The notes: generated from the sequence alone by a model not told the origin. A stretch of 36,585 nt of DNA from Clostridiaceae bacterium (GCA_012521015.1 JAAYNE010000120.1:1-36585); one strand, 5' to 3'; positions 1-7,399 are shown, counted from the stretch's first letter. Numbers and translations: made by a program.

Positions 1-293
1 AAAATACTTGGTTCGCTGGAAGTGTCATATGTGTATTCACCCGGTTCCGCACAAACATCAACTACTTTACCTTGATCAACAATAATCATACATTGACCAT
101 CGGCAACTACTATACCTGAACCATTCGAAATGATATTATCACTACCCTTGGTATTGGATGAGCGATTGCCAATTACTTTTTGACCTTTTCTAACTAAAAT
201 ATCATTTTCTAAAGACTCACAATAAAAAAACTCTTTCCATTGATCAGCTAAGGTACCTCCAATGGCACCCGCAATAGCTTTTATTAAACCCAT
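1..293 (-). CDS. SPFH/band-7 domain protein, N-terminal part (runs off the left edge)
   Basis: The first 97 codons of a minus-strand gene whose 3' end lies outside the window. The protein opens MGLIKAIAGAIGGTLADQWK, followed by WKEFFYCESL, a KGQKV stretch, NTKGSDNIISNGSGI and EPGEYTYDTSSEPSIF. This pattern is characteristic of bacterial SPFH-domain proteins often labelled 'virion core protein' or YdjL-like. Family members are membrane-associated scaffold proteins, frequently carrying a C-terminal zinc ribbon that cannot be seen here. The start is supported by an AGGAGAG ribosome binding site about 6 bases upstream of the ATG. It is divergent from the MBOAT gene across a 200-base gap. The family assignment is firm. 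The cellular role is not known from sequence. Confidence 0.85.
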   Translation of the reverse strand, partial: MGLIKAIAGAIGGTLADQWKEFFYCESLENDILVRKGQKVIGNRSSNTKGSDNIISNGSGIVVADGQCMIIVDQGKVVDVCAEPGEYTYDTSSEPSI

Positions 294-392
294 TTGTCTC
301 TCCTATTCACGTTTACTAATAATATTTATTACCAATTGAACAAAAACCAGTTGAATAAAACTAAAAAATATAAGATTAAACAACTCTTCATA

Positions 393-419
393 CTTATTTA
401 TGATATTATCATAAATAAG
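393..419. promoter_or_regulatory. Perfect 27-base palindrome in a divergent intergenic region
   Basis: Two 13-base arms, CTTATTTATGATA and its exact reverse complement, flank a single central T. The palindrome lies in the 201-base gap between the divergent SPFH gene and the MBOAT gene, 76 bases upstream of the MBOAT start. There is no T-tract, so a terminator is unlikely. A binding site for a dimeric regulator is possible. I see no confident -35/-10 pair in this gap, only general AT richness. Confidence 0.4.
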
Positions 420-494
420 CATTAAACACCGCAAAAAGTTTTTAATTTTACTATTTTTTTTGGATATTTTATATACCTATCGAGGCATGTATTT

Positions 495-1916
495 ATGGTT
501 TTTTCCAGTTTGTTTTTTTTGTATGCATTTTTACCTTTATGTTTAATTATTTATCAGATACCGCGAACTTTAAAATTCAAAAATTTTATCTTACTAGCTT
601 TCTCTCTCTTTTTTTATGCTTGGGGTGAACCATTCTGGATTATTCAAATGTTAATCTCCGGTATCTGGGTTTTTTTATCAGGTTTAGTTTTGGAGCGTTA
701 TAAGCATGATCCTGCAATACACAAAACTATTTTAACTATCAGTACGATAGGAGCTTTATTACCTTTATTTATCTTCAAATATGCCGGGTTTTTCATTGGT
801 ATAATTAATTTACTACCTTTGATCAATATTCCTCTCCCAGGTTGGACGATGCCGATCGGGATATCTTTTTACACGTTCCAAATTTTAAGCTATCTGATTG
901 ATCTCTACCGAGGTAAATGTAAAGTTCAAAAATTCCTGCCGGACTTTTTGCTTTATCAGGCTTTATTCCCACAATTGATCGCCGGTCCGATCGTTCGCTA
1001 CAGCGATATTGAGCAACAATTGAGAAAACGTAAAATTACGATCAGAGGTATGGCAGACGGAACCAAAAGATTTATTGTCGGTTTAGCGAAAAAAACTCTG
1101 ATTGCCAACTACGCCGGAACTTTAGTTGTCCAGACTATCGGCAGTGGAAACTTGAATACACTTTCCGGTATTGAATGTTTAGTCGGAATAATTGCATTCA
1201 CTATTCAAATTTATTTTGATTTTTCCGGCTATTCAGATATGGCAATCGGTTTAGGTCATATGTTTGGCTTTAAATTCAAAGAAAACTTTGAATATCCATA
1301 TTATTCAAAATCAGTTACTGAATTCTGGCGTAGATGGCATATTTCACTCAGTACTTTCTTCCGTGACTATGTCTATATTCCCTTAGGTGGTAATAGAAAT
1401 AATAGATTGCGTAATACTTTTATTGTCTGGTTTTTAACTGGCTTTTGGCATGGTGCAGATTGGAATTTTATTTTTTGGGGTTTGTATTATTTTGCAGTTC
1501 TCCAAATCGAAAAACATTTCATCTTAAAATATATAGAAAAAATTCCACGTGCCATCATGTGGATACCTATGAGTATTATATCAATGCTGGGTTTTGCAAT
1601 TTTTTACTTTACTGCAATTCCCGATCTCGGAATATTCCTTAGCAGATTATTCACGGTTGCCGGCAATGATTTCATCAATCTGAAAGGTAAATTATTATTT
1701 AATCAAAATTTAGTATTCTTCATTTTCTCTTGGATTGTATCAATGCCAATTGTGCCGGAAATCAGAAAACGCTTGCCCGGTTTGCAAAGTTACAGATTCA
1801 GAGCAACAAAATTTTATGTTATCGGATCAACCGTTTCAATTTTATTATTACTTATAATCAGTACCGCATCGTTGGTTGGTGACAGCTTTAATCCCTTCCT
1901 TTATTTCAGGTTTTAG
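495..1916 (+). CDS. MBOAT family membrane O-acyltransferase, AlgI-like
   Basis: A 473-residue polytopic membrane protein of normal length for AlgI/DltB-type MBOAT enzymes, which pass an acyl group from the cytoplasm to an extracellular polysaccharide or cell-wall polymer. It starts MVFSSLFFLYAFLP, typical of the family, and has FYTFQILSYLIDLYRG near residues 122-140, QLIAGPIVRY near 155-165 and DFSGYSDMAIGLGHMFG near 240. FWRRWHISLSTFFRDYVY includes His282, and GFWHGADWNFIFWG includes the expected catalytic His319. A GAGG motif lies 9 bases upstream of the ATG. The next gene downstream encodes a DHHW protein, the usual AlgJ/AlgX-like partner, so the two are read as one O-acetylation module. 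The acceptor polymer is unknown. Confidence 0.92.
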   Translation: MVFSSLFFLYAFLPLCLIIYQIPRTLKFKNFILLAFSLFFYAWGEPFWIIQMLISGIWVFLSGLVLERYKHDPAIHKTILTISTIGALLPLFIFKYAGFFIGIINLLPLINIPLPGWTMPIGISFYTFQILSYLIDLYRGKCKVQKFLPDFLLYQALFPQLIAGPIVRYSDIEQQLRKRKITIRGMADGTKRFIVGLAKKTLIANYAGTLVVQTIGSGNLNTLSGIECLVGIIAFTIQIYFDFSGYSDMAIGLGHMFGFKFKENFEYPYYSKSVTEFWRRWHISLSTFFRDYVYIPLGGNRNNRLRNTFIVWFLTGFWHGADWNFIFWGLYYFAVLQIEKHFILKYIEKIPRAIMWIPMSIISMLGFAIFYFTAIPDLGIFLSRLFTVAGNDFINLKGKLLFNQNLVFFIFSWIVSMPIVPEIRKRLPGLQSYRFRATKFYVIGSTVSILLLLIISTASLVGDSFNPFLYFRF

Positions 1917-2064
1917 CTGTCAATTTAAGTAATAAGATTTTAACAAGTAATAGAATTTAACAGTAATAAAAAAAGAATAATTTCCTTAATTTCATGTTTT
2001 AAGCGGTTAATCTAAACAACGGAAAACATAATAATCAACAAGATTAAAAGGATGAAAACGAAAA

Positions 2065-3777
2065 ATGGAAAATGATAAATATGGTTTAAATCACAGGTAT
2101 CCTGAAATTTCAGCAGATGAAGTAACATCACGGAAAGTGAAATTGGATATTGGCAAATATAGTCTAAATCACAAGCATCCTAAAATTTCATCAGGTGAAG
2201 CAATACCACGAAAGGTGAAGTTGGATATTGATAAATATAGCTTAAATCGCAAGCATCTTGATATTCCAACAAGTGAAGTAATGTCACGGAAGGTGAAATC
2301 GGAAATTCATAAATATAGTTTAAATCACAAGCATCCTGAATTTTCAGCAGGTGAAGTAATACCACAGAGAAAAAAAACTAATCCTTACAAACCACAAGCT
2401 AATAAAAATGACGGTATTATTTTTATTAGTTTCTTCATTTTTCTCATTATTTTCGGACTGCTTTTTTTAGTCTGGAAAAAACAAGACGTTTCCGAAATGG
2501 AAAAAAGAGCTTTGCAACAAAAACCCATATTAAGCCCTGAAAGATTATTCAATGGAGAATACAGCAAAGAGTTTGAAGCATATTATGCAGACCAATTTCC
2601 CATGCGGAATCAATTTATGGGTCTTTACAAATCGCTGGTTACCTTAATGAATACTTTCCCCGGAGGTAAGCAAAAAATCCATTTAGTTACAGGTGCAAAA
2701 AATCAACCAAATGACATACTTAAGGCAAATAATCCTCATGCAAAAAAACAGGACATAAACAATCAGTTTGAACAAAATAATAAGTCTGAAACAAACCTCG
2801 AAAATATTCTAAAAGAAAAAAACAATGATGAAAAAGGTGATAATTCGGCAAAAATTGTCGAAGAAAAAACTCAAAACCGTGAGCTGCAATATAATGATAA
2901 CAGCAATATAATTATTGATGGTAAGGCAATGGAAATATTCGGATATTTTCCGGAAAATGCCGTGGCTTATGCGAACAGAATAAATTATTTACGCGATGTT
3001 TTACCGGATCAAGTCAGGCTGATTCATTTGATTGCACCACCGGCAATTGCTTTTAACGGCTTGGAAGAATTAGAATCCGAAAGCAAGATTGTCTATCAGG
3101 CAATTGAGCAAATATATCAAACAGAAAATGATTCTATTATTAAGGTTGACGCAATCACAAATATTGCTAAACATGCCGATGAATACATTTATTTCAATAC
3201 AGACCATCACTGGACAGGTCGTGGTGCATATTATGCATATCAGGCATTTTGTTTTTATACGGGACAAACTGCAACCGCTTTGGAAGATATGGAACTAACC
3301 AAGCCGGACTACAAATTTCTCGGATCCTTATATAGTTTTACAGGTAATAGTCCTCTACTCGAAAATTCTAAAGATCAAGCCGAAATCTTTTTGCCTAAAC
3401 ATTCAGGCACTAATACCGTTTACAGTGACACAAGCATGTCTGATGGAGTTCCGACAATGCTTTTAGATTCGGAAAGCGAAATCGATTCGCAGTATATTCT
3501 TTATTCAGGTGGTGATGTCGCCTTGAGTTTAATCAAAAGCAACATCGATAACGGAAAATCTATTCTAGTAATCAAGGATTCTTATGCAAATGCATTCTTG
3601 CCTTTTTTAATGGATAATTATGAAAATATATATTCTGTAGATCCGAGATATATGACTGATCCAATTTTACATTTTATCAGTGAAAAGGGCATTAGTGATG
3701 TATTAGTCCTTAATTCAGCTTTCATCACAGGAAATGCGGAATGGCTTGGCGGCTTTGATAACATCGTAGGCTACTAG
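2065..3777 (+). CDS. DHHW-motif (AlgJ/AlgX-like) O-acetylation protein with N-terminal tandem repeats
   Basis: A 570-residue protein. Residues 5-82 are three 26-residue repeats (consensus KYSLNHKHPEIS.GEV..RKVKLDI), followed by a partial fourth to about residue 104. One transmembrane segment follows at about 118-137, so the repeats should be cytoplasmic. Next come a short conserved region (WKKQDVSEMEKRALQQKP, then EYYADQFPMRNQF-like residues), a low-complexity Asn/Lys/Glu linker at about 215-285, and an extracellular SGNH-like domain. That domain contains the diagnostic TDHHWTGRGAYYAY (Asp380, His381) and VIKDSYANAFLPFL, the position of the family's catalytic Ser. Family members work with MBOAT proteins to acetylate exported polysaccharides, and the MBOAT gene is 148 bases upstream. 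The ribosome binding site is weak (AAGGA about 12 bases away). The N-terminal repeats are not a standard part of the family. Confidence 0.88.
   Translation: MENDKYGLNHRYPEISADEVTSRKVKLDIGKYSLNHKHPKISSGEAIPRKVKLDIDKYSLNRKHLDIPTSEVMSRKVKSEIHKYSLNHKHPEFSAGEVIPQRKKTNPYKPQANKNDGIIFISFFIFLIIFGLLFLVWKKQDVSEMEKRALQQKPILSPERLFNGEYSKEFEAYYADQFPMRNQFMGLYKSLVTLMNTFPGGKQKIHLVTGAKNQPNDILKANNPHAKKQDINNQFEQNNKSETNLENILKEKNNDEKGDNSAKIVEEKTQNRELQYNDNSNIIIDGKAMEIFGYFPENAVAYANRINYLRDVLPDQVRLIHLIAPPAIAFNGLEELESESKIVYQAIEQIYQTENDSIIKVDAITNIAKHADEYIYFNTDHHWTGRGAYYAYQAFCFYTGQTATALEDMELTKPDYKFLGSLYSFTGNSPLLENSKDQAEIFLPKHSGTNTVYSDTSMSDGVPTMLLDSESEIDSQYILYSGGDVALSLIKSNIDNGKSILVIKDSYANAFLPFLMDNYENIYSVDPRYMTDPILHFISEKGISDVLVLNSAFITGNAEWLGGFDNIVGY
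2077..2376 (+). repeat. 78-bp in-frame tandem repeats (3.8 copies) in the DHHW gene
   Basis: Units start at 2077, 2155, 2233 and 2311, each 78 bases (26 codons); the last is incomplete and degenerates near 2376. Each begins with codons for KY(G/S)LN and ends near RKVK. The copies differ at many synonymous and non-synonymous positions, so the duplication is not very recent, but the period is kept exactly. Confidence 0.9.
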
Positions 3778-3957
3778 TAGATTACCTATACCAGTCACTA
3801 CTATGAATAGAGCAACTTGGGTTTTATATAAAATCACTTCTGAAAATATCCATATTTCAGCCAAACATTATCAATAGACCAAGTACAACCTTACATATAA
3901 TTACCTTTTCAAGTTACTGCACTATGCCGGCTCTATCATAAATAAAACAAAAATTGA

Positions 3958-4056
3958 TTAAACTAAAGCCGAACCGCATCCTGGGCAAAAACTTGATGTC
4001 TCAGGCATTATTGAAAAACCCGTGCCGCAATTATGACAGAATTTTCGGCAATCGGG
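3958..4056 (-). pseudogene. Remnant of a zinc-ribbon C-terminus
   Basis: The 403-base gap between the DHHW gene and rplT holds no intact gene. On the minus strand a 32-codon open stretch ending in TAA at 3958 reads CRKFCHNCGTGFSIMPETSS followed by FCPGCGSALV. Its paired CxxC knuckles, CHNC and CPGC 13 residues apart, are those of the small zinc ribbons common at the ends of Gram-positive membrane proteins. An in-frame TAA lies just upstream (4057-4059) and there is no start codon or ribosome binding site, so it looks like the decayed end of a lost gene. I see nothing else supportable in 3778-4150. Confidence 0.4.
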
Positions 4057-4152
4057 TTATGTTGCTGCAGGTGTTCCTATTCTTCAATATCCCTGCAAAA
4101 GTGATCTTACATGTAAAGTGTTCTGTGATTTTAACAGGATAAAGATGATAAG

Positions 4153-4180
4153 AAGCATTCTGCATTTTAGCAGAATGCTT
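4153..4180 (-). terminator. Hairpin terminator at the end of rplT
   Basis: A perfect 11-base stem (AAGCATTCTGC and its complement) with a 6-base loop begins directly after the rplT stop codon. The following minus-strand sequence is only moderately T-rich (CTTATCATCTTT), so termination may be partial. The 5' arm is identical to an 11-mer in the infC leader. Confidence 0.65.
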
Positions 4181-4534
4181 TTACAAAGCTTTTTTTGCAG
4201 TTTCGCAGATCGCTGCAAAAGCATCTTTATCGTTAACAGCCATGTCGGCTAAGATTTTTCTATCTAATTGAATATCTGATAATTTTAAACCATACATTAA
4301 ACGGCTATAAGAAATATCATTTAATCTGGCAGCTGCGTTGATTCTGCTAATCCAGAGTTTTCTGAAATCACGTTTTTTAGTACGACGATCTCTATATGCA
4401 TAAACGCCTGACTTCATCACTTGTTGATGAGCTACGCGAAATAATTTACTCTTACGACCGAAATAGCCTTTTGCTTGTTTTAGTACTCTTTTATGGCGTC
4501 TTCTCGTTTTTACGCCTCTTTTTGCTCTTGCCAT
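4181..4534 (-). CDS. rplT: 50S ribosomal protein L20
   Basis: 117 residues, the normal L20 length. It starts [20 protein letters not shown] and contains the conserved [37 protein letters not shown] and [16 protein letters not shown] segments. L20 binds 23S rRNA early in 50S assembly. In Firmicutes it also represses its own operon through the infC leader. It is the last gene of infC-rpmI-rplT, 18 bases after rpmI, with a GGAGGT ribosome binding site just upstream of the ATG. Confidence 0.98.
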   Translation of the reverse strand: MARAKRGVKTRRRHKRVLKQAKGYFGRKSKLFRVAHQQVMKSGVYAYRDRRTKKRDFRKLWISRINAAARLNDISYSRLMYGLKLSDIQLDRKILADMAVNDKDAFAAICETAKKAL

Positions 4535-4552
4535 AGGTTACCTCCAGCTTAA

Positions 4553-4750
4553 TTATCTATACGGAATCAAACGTCTGATCCTCTTTGTATCCGGCTCACT
4601 GGCTACAATAATTTGACGCAATTTGCGTTTGCGCTTTGTTGTCTTCTTGTTCAGAATATGTTTTTTATAAGCTTGTGAACGTTTTACCTTGCCGGTACCC
4701 GTAACTTTAAATCTTTTCTTTGAAGAACTATGTGTTTTTTGTTTTGCCAT
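4553..4750 (-). CDS. rpmI: 50S ribosomal protein L35
   Basis: 65 residues with the L35 pattern MAKQKTHSSSKKRFKVTGTG, then KVKRSQAYKKHILNKKTTKRKRKLR, a strongly basic protein of the large ribosomal subunit. An ideal AAGGAGG site lies 6 bases from the ATG. It sits between infC and rplT in the usual order. Confidence 0.98.
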   Translation of the reverse strand: MAKQKTHSSSKKRFKVTGTGKVKRSQAYKKHILNKKTTKRKRKLRQIIVASEPDTKRIRRLIPYR

Positions 4751-4837
4751 ATAGACCTCCTTTTTTTAATATTCAATTATTATCATTAATTTGAACTATT
4801 TAATCCAAATTCATATAAATTCATGCAAATTCTGAAT

Positions 4838-5371
4838 CTATTTGCCACTTTCACTACGTGGCGTAAGATACATTACCATATGTCTTCCTTCAATACGTGG
4901 CTCGCGATCAATTTGACAAGCGTCTCCTACCTTTTCAATAAAGTCTTTCATTACATCATATCCTTGATTTTGAAAAGCCATTTCACGTCCTCGGAAACGG
5001 ATAACTACTTTAACTCGATCACCATTTTCCAAAAATCTTTGAGCTGCCCGAACTTTTACATTAGTATCATGTTCTTCAGTCGTCAGTTTTAATTGTACTT
5101 CTTTCAGACTGGTAGTTTGTTGATTTCTTCTTGCTTCACGTTCGCGTTTTGATTGCTCGTAGACGAATTTTCCGTAATCCATCATTCTCGCAACAGGATT
5201 CGCCGGATTGTCCGACATTAAGACCAAATCAAGATCTCTGGAATAAGCCAAATCCAATGCTTCATCTGTACTGACAATCCCTACTTGATTTCCTTCTTCA
5301 TCAATTAAGCGTACATTATCCACACGAATGTTTTCATTAATTGTGTGGTTATGTTTGTTTGATCTAGCGAT
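4838..5371 (-). CDS. infC: Translation initiation factor IF-3 (AUC start)
   Basis: IF-3 binds the 30S subunit, prevents premature 50S joining and checks the start codon. Seen here: HNHTINENIRVDNVRLIDEEG at the N-terminus, LDLVLMSDNPANPVARMMDYG, the lysine/arginine-rich linker, then the C-terminal domain with KVVIRFRGREMAF and EPRIEGRHMVMYL. I place the start at an ATC codon (5369-5371). A perfect AGGAGG (5378-5383) lies 6 bases upstream, and 177 residues fits the family. An ATG-initiated form exists in frame from 5485, but it would run through the attenuator hairpin and has no ribosome binding site. The rare start fits the family's known autoregulation, in which IF-3 discriminates against non-AUG starts including its own. 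Confidence 0.95.
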   Translation of the reverse strand: MARSNKHNHTINENIRVDNVRLIDEEGNQVGIVSTDEALDLAYSRDLDLVLMSDNPANPVARMMDYGKFVYEQSKREREARRNQQTTSLKEVQLKLTTEEHDTNVKVRAAQRFLENGDRVKVVIRFRGREMAFQNQGYDVMKDFIEKVGDACQIDREPRIEGRHMVMYLTPRSESGK

Positions 5372-5383
5372 AAGACACCTCCT
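5369..5383 (-). promoter_or_regulatory. infC ribosome binding site and AUC start codon
   Basis: AGGAGG at 5378-5383, a 6-base spacer, then ATC at 5369-5371. No ATG, GTG or TTG at suitable spacing lies in frame. The site decides the start of IF-3. Confidence 0.8.
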
Positions 5384-5452
5384 AATCAGTTCTCTCCTCA
5401 TTTTTTGTCGCTTAGCCGTATTTGTCGCTTCATCCGCCACATTTCGTCGCAT

Positions 5453-5475
5453 AAAAAAAGCGGATTGATTCCGCT
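5453..5475 (-). terminator. Transcription attenuator in the infC leader
   Basis: Stem AGCGGA/TCCGCT with a 5-base loop, followed on the minus strand by a run of T residues, an intrinsic terminator about 80 bases before the IF-3 start codon and about 90 bases after the predicted transcription start. In Firmicutes, L20 is known to control this operon by promoting termination in the infC leader. The position and form agree with that. Confidence 0.75.
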
Positions 5476-5501
5476 CTCCAAACACATTAATAGACTATAA
5501 G

Positions 5502-5542
5502 CCTTAATATTCTGTATTGACCTTTTCGCAGAATGCTTAAGG
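5502..5542 (-). promoter_or_regulatory. infC leader hairpin (possible L20-responsive element)
   Basis: A leader stem upstream of the attenuator: arms CCTTAA..ATTCTG and CAGAAT.TTAAGG make 12 pairs with a small internal asymmetry. It contains the 11-mer AAGCATTCTGC (minus strand, 5528-5538) that also forms one arm of the hairpin after rplT. The resemblance to the L20-leader class rests on position and operon; the rRNA mimicry needed for L20 binding was not tested. Confidence 0.45.
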
Positions 5543-5573
5543 TGAGATGGAATCTTCTTTTTATTACTCGACT

Positions 5574-5602
5574 AATATACCGACCAAATTACATTTTGTC
5601 AA
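5574..5602 (-). promoter_or_regulatory. Promoter of the infC-rpmI-rplT operon
   Basis: TTGACA (5597-5602), a spacer of exactly 17 bases, then TATATT (5574-5579) on the minus strand. This is a near-consensus vegetative promoter about 200 bases upstream of the IF-3 start, leaving room for the structured leader. Confidence 0.8.
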
Positions 5603-5643
5603 CCCATACCGGAATAATGATTGTCATTTCGTATTCTCCTAAA

Positions 5644-5706
5644 GAACATGCACACTATTTAAGGTTCTACCATTGGATTGTTAGATAAGCTTTAAAAAAG
5701 TGTGCA
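5644..5706 (-). repeat. Solitary hairpin element related to the 92-bp repeats at 31.5 kb
   Basis: In the nagB-infC gap. Read on the minus strand it begins TGCACACTTTTTT, contains CAATCC...GGTAGAACCTTAAAT and ends GTGTGCATGTTC. The ends pair (TGCACACT with AGTGTGCA, plus TTAAAG with CTTAAA). Aligned with the third tandem unit at 31740-31800, the last 37 bases share 28 identities and the first 12 are identical. It lies just downstream of nagB and may act as its transcript end. Confidence 0.7.
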
Positions 5707-5737
5707 AGTCCAATCCGGGAAAATCTGTTTTTTACAA

Positions 5738-6466
5738 TTAGAGAAGACTTGCAGCTTCTTTATCTAGACAAACAACAACATTTGGATGTAATTTTAAGAA
5801 AGATGCCGGTATTTGCGGATCAATATATTCATCAACAAATGATTTGCACGCTTTTGCTTTATTGGTACCGTTTGCTATCAAAACAATCTTTTTGGATTTC
5901 ATAATACCGCCTAAACCGAGCGAAATTGCTTGTTGTGGTACTTCATCAGAAGAGTTGAAGAAACGTGCATTAGCTTCGATGGTGGCTGTGGTTAAACCTG
6001 TAACATGGGTATTAGCATTTAACTTTGTATCAGGTTCATTAAAACCGATATGACCATTCGATCCAATTCCTAAAATTTGAATATCAGCATAGCCAAGATC
6101 CTGTAATTTTTGATCATAATCTTTGCATTCCTGCCCCAAATCATCAGCTATCCCGTTAGGTATAAAAGTATTTGCCTTATTAATATTTATATGATCAAAA
6201 AGATTTTGATTCATAAAATAGCGATAGCTTTGCGGATGGTCACCTGACAACCCGATATATTCATCTAAGTTCACAGAAGTCACCTGACTAAAATCCACCT
6301 GATTACTTTTGTTCATTTCAATCAAGTTTTTATACAAACCAATCGGTGATGAGCCGGTAGCCAAACCTATAACCGGTTTTTTTATTGAATTTATAACTTC
6401 TTTGACAATTTCTGCCGCATAAGCACTCATTTCATTGTAATCTTCAAACACTTTGATTGTAATCAT
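5738..6466 (-). CDS. nagB: Glucosamine-6-phosphate deaminase
   Basis: 242 residues, the full length of Gram-positive NagB. It converts glucosamine-6-phosphate to fructose-6-phosphate and ammonia, the last step of cytoplasmic GlcNAc use. Motifs: phosphate-binding GLATGSSP at 34-41, NLDEY with catalytic Asp68, and GIGSNGHIGFNEP at 133-145 with His139 and Glu144. The Asn at 137, where the E. coli enzyme has Asp, is common in Gram-positive forms. The ribosome binding site is GGAGGTG, 5 bases from the ATG. nagA, the GlcNAc PTS gene and cutC lie upstream on the same strand, giving a complete pathway. A 167-base gap separates it from cutC, so it may have its own transcript. Confidence 0.96.
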   Translation of the reverse strand: MITIKVFEDYNEMSAYAAEIVKEVINSIKKPVIGLATGSSPIGLYKNLIEMNKSNQVDFSQVTSVNLDEYIGLSGDHPQSYRYFMNQNLFDHININKANTFIPNGIADDLGQECKDYDQKLQDLGYADIQILGIGSNGHIGFNEPDTKLNANTHVTGLTTATIEANARFFNSSDEVPQQAISLGLGGIMKSKKIVLIANGTNKAKACKSFVDEYIDPQIPASFLKLHPNVVVCLDKEAASLL

Positions 6467-6614
6467 TTTTCACCTCCATGGTTATGGTTCATTTTTTAAA
6501 AATATATCCATATATGTTTATATGTTTTGTTTTAAGTAAGAATAATAGTTACTATAATAACTTTCGTTGCTAAAATATCTTTACAAGTATTTTAACTTTA
6601 ATCATTCTATATTT

Positions 6615-6631
6615 CCAATTTAAAAAATTGG
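6615..6631 (-). terminator. Weak hairpin after cutC
   Basis: A short 7-base stem (CCAATTT/AAATTGG) just after the cutC stop codon, without a clear T-tract. It may attenuate read-through into nagB. Support is weak. Confidence 0.3.
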
Positions 6632-6633
6632 AG

Positions 6634-7308
6634 CTATTTCTTGACCAGGTTAACAAATTGTTCAACTTCAGCAATTGATACATCTGCTCGTACATCACCG
6701 CCACGAACCGCACCGCCGACATGTAAATCATAGTTATAACCTTGAAGTTCTTGTTGGATTAGGTTTACGTTAAGCATATCTACACCGGAACCAACTATAA
6801 TTTTTTTATTGGACAGAGCTAAGATCGATTTCAATTGTTCAAGATTTTGTGTAGCTTTACCCGGTCCACCGGAAGTTAAAATCCGAGTCACACGTTGATA
6901 ATTATTTAAAATTTCTACACTTTGCAAAATATCCGCCGATTCATCAATTGCTCGGTGGAAAGTTAATTCCAGATTAGTTCCGTTCAAAATACGCTCCATA
7001 ATATCAATATCCGGTAACCTGTTTTCAGCCAGAATCCCCATGACTACAATTTTTACACCGAATTGTTCAAAAAGTAATGCGTCTTCACGCAAGACTTCAA
7101 TTTCTTCCGCGGTGTAGACAAATTCACTGCGATTTGGTCTGAGCATTACTGCAGTCGGAATTTTAACTTGTTCAATTATTTTTTTGACTAAACCGATACT
7201 GGGAGTGAATCCTCCTTCACTCAAAGCACTTACCAATTCAATCCTATCTGCACCGGCTTGTTCGATTGCGATCGCATCACTGAGTGATGAAGCAATAATT
7301 TCAATCAT
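6634..7308 (-). CDS. cutC: CutC family TIM-barrel protein
   Basis: 224 residues matching the CutC family: MIEIIASSLSDAIAIEQAGA, then DRIELVSALSEGGFTPSIGL, VMLRPNRSEFVYTAEEI, LTFHRAIDES, RILTSGGPGKA, and a C-terminal HVGGAVRGGDV. The family was named for copper homeostasis in E. coli, but that role is disputed and no enzyme activity is settled. Here it lies inside a GlcNAc utilisation region between the PTS transporter and nagB, which suggests a carbohydrate-linked role (inference). The ribosome binding site is GAGGTG, 5 bases from the ATG. A hairpin separates it from the PTS gene upstream. Confidence 0.9.
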   Translation of the reverse strand: MIEIIASSLSDAIAIEQAGADRIELVSALSEGGFTPSIGLVKKIIEQVKIPTAVMLRPNRSEFVYTAEEIEVLREDALLFEQFGVKIVVMGILAENRLPDIDIMERILNGTNLELTFHRAIDESADILQSVEILNNYQRVTRILTSGGPGKATQNLEQLKSILALSNKKIIVGSGVDMLNVNLIQQELQGYNYDLHVGGAVRGGDVRADVSIAEVEQFVNLVKK

Positions 7309-7360
7309 TTAATCACCTCATATTTCATATTTATTCGCTCAACTTATTGAAGCGTATAAG

Positions 7361-7399
7361 AAAAATCCATGGTACTTTAGAGTCGCACCACGGATTTTT
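7361..7399 (-). terminator. Terminator after the GlcNAc PTS gene
   Basis: A 13-base stem with one mismatch (AAAAATCCGTGGT pairing with ACCATGGATTTTT on the minus strand) and a 13-base loop, ending in five T residues. It lies 65 bases after the transporter stop codon, so cutC and nagB may depend on read-through or their own promoter. Confidence 0.65.

Noticed and set aside
2052-2075. 7-codon upstream ORF overlapping the DHHW start
   Set aside because: The AAAAGG lies directly against its ATG with no spacer, so it is unlikely to be translated.
3954-4142. Plus-strand 62-residue open frame in the DHHW-rplT gap
   Set aside because: No family resemblance and no ribosome binding site. It lies opposite the zinc-ribbon remnant.
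5372-5485. ATG-initiated N-terminal extension of IF-3
   Set aside because: It has no ribosome binding site, spans the attenuator hairpin and has no match to IF-3. The AUC with ideal AGGAGG spacing is a better start.
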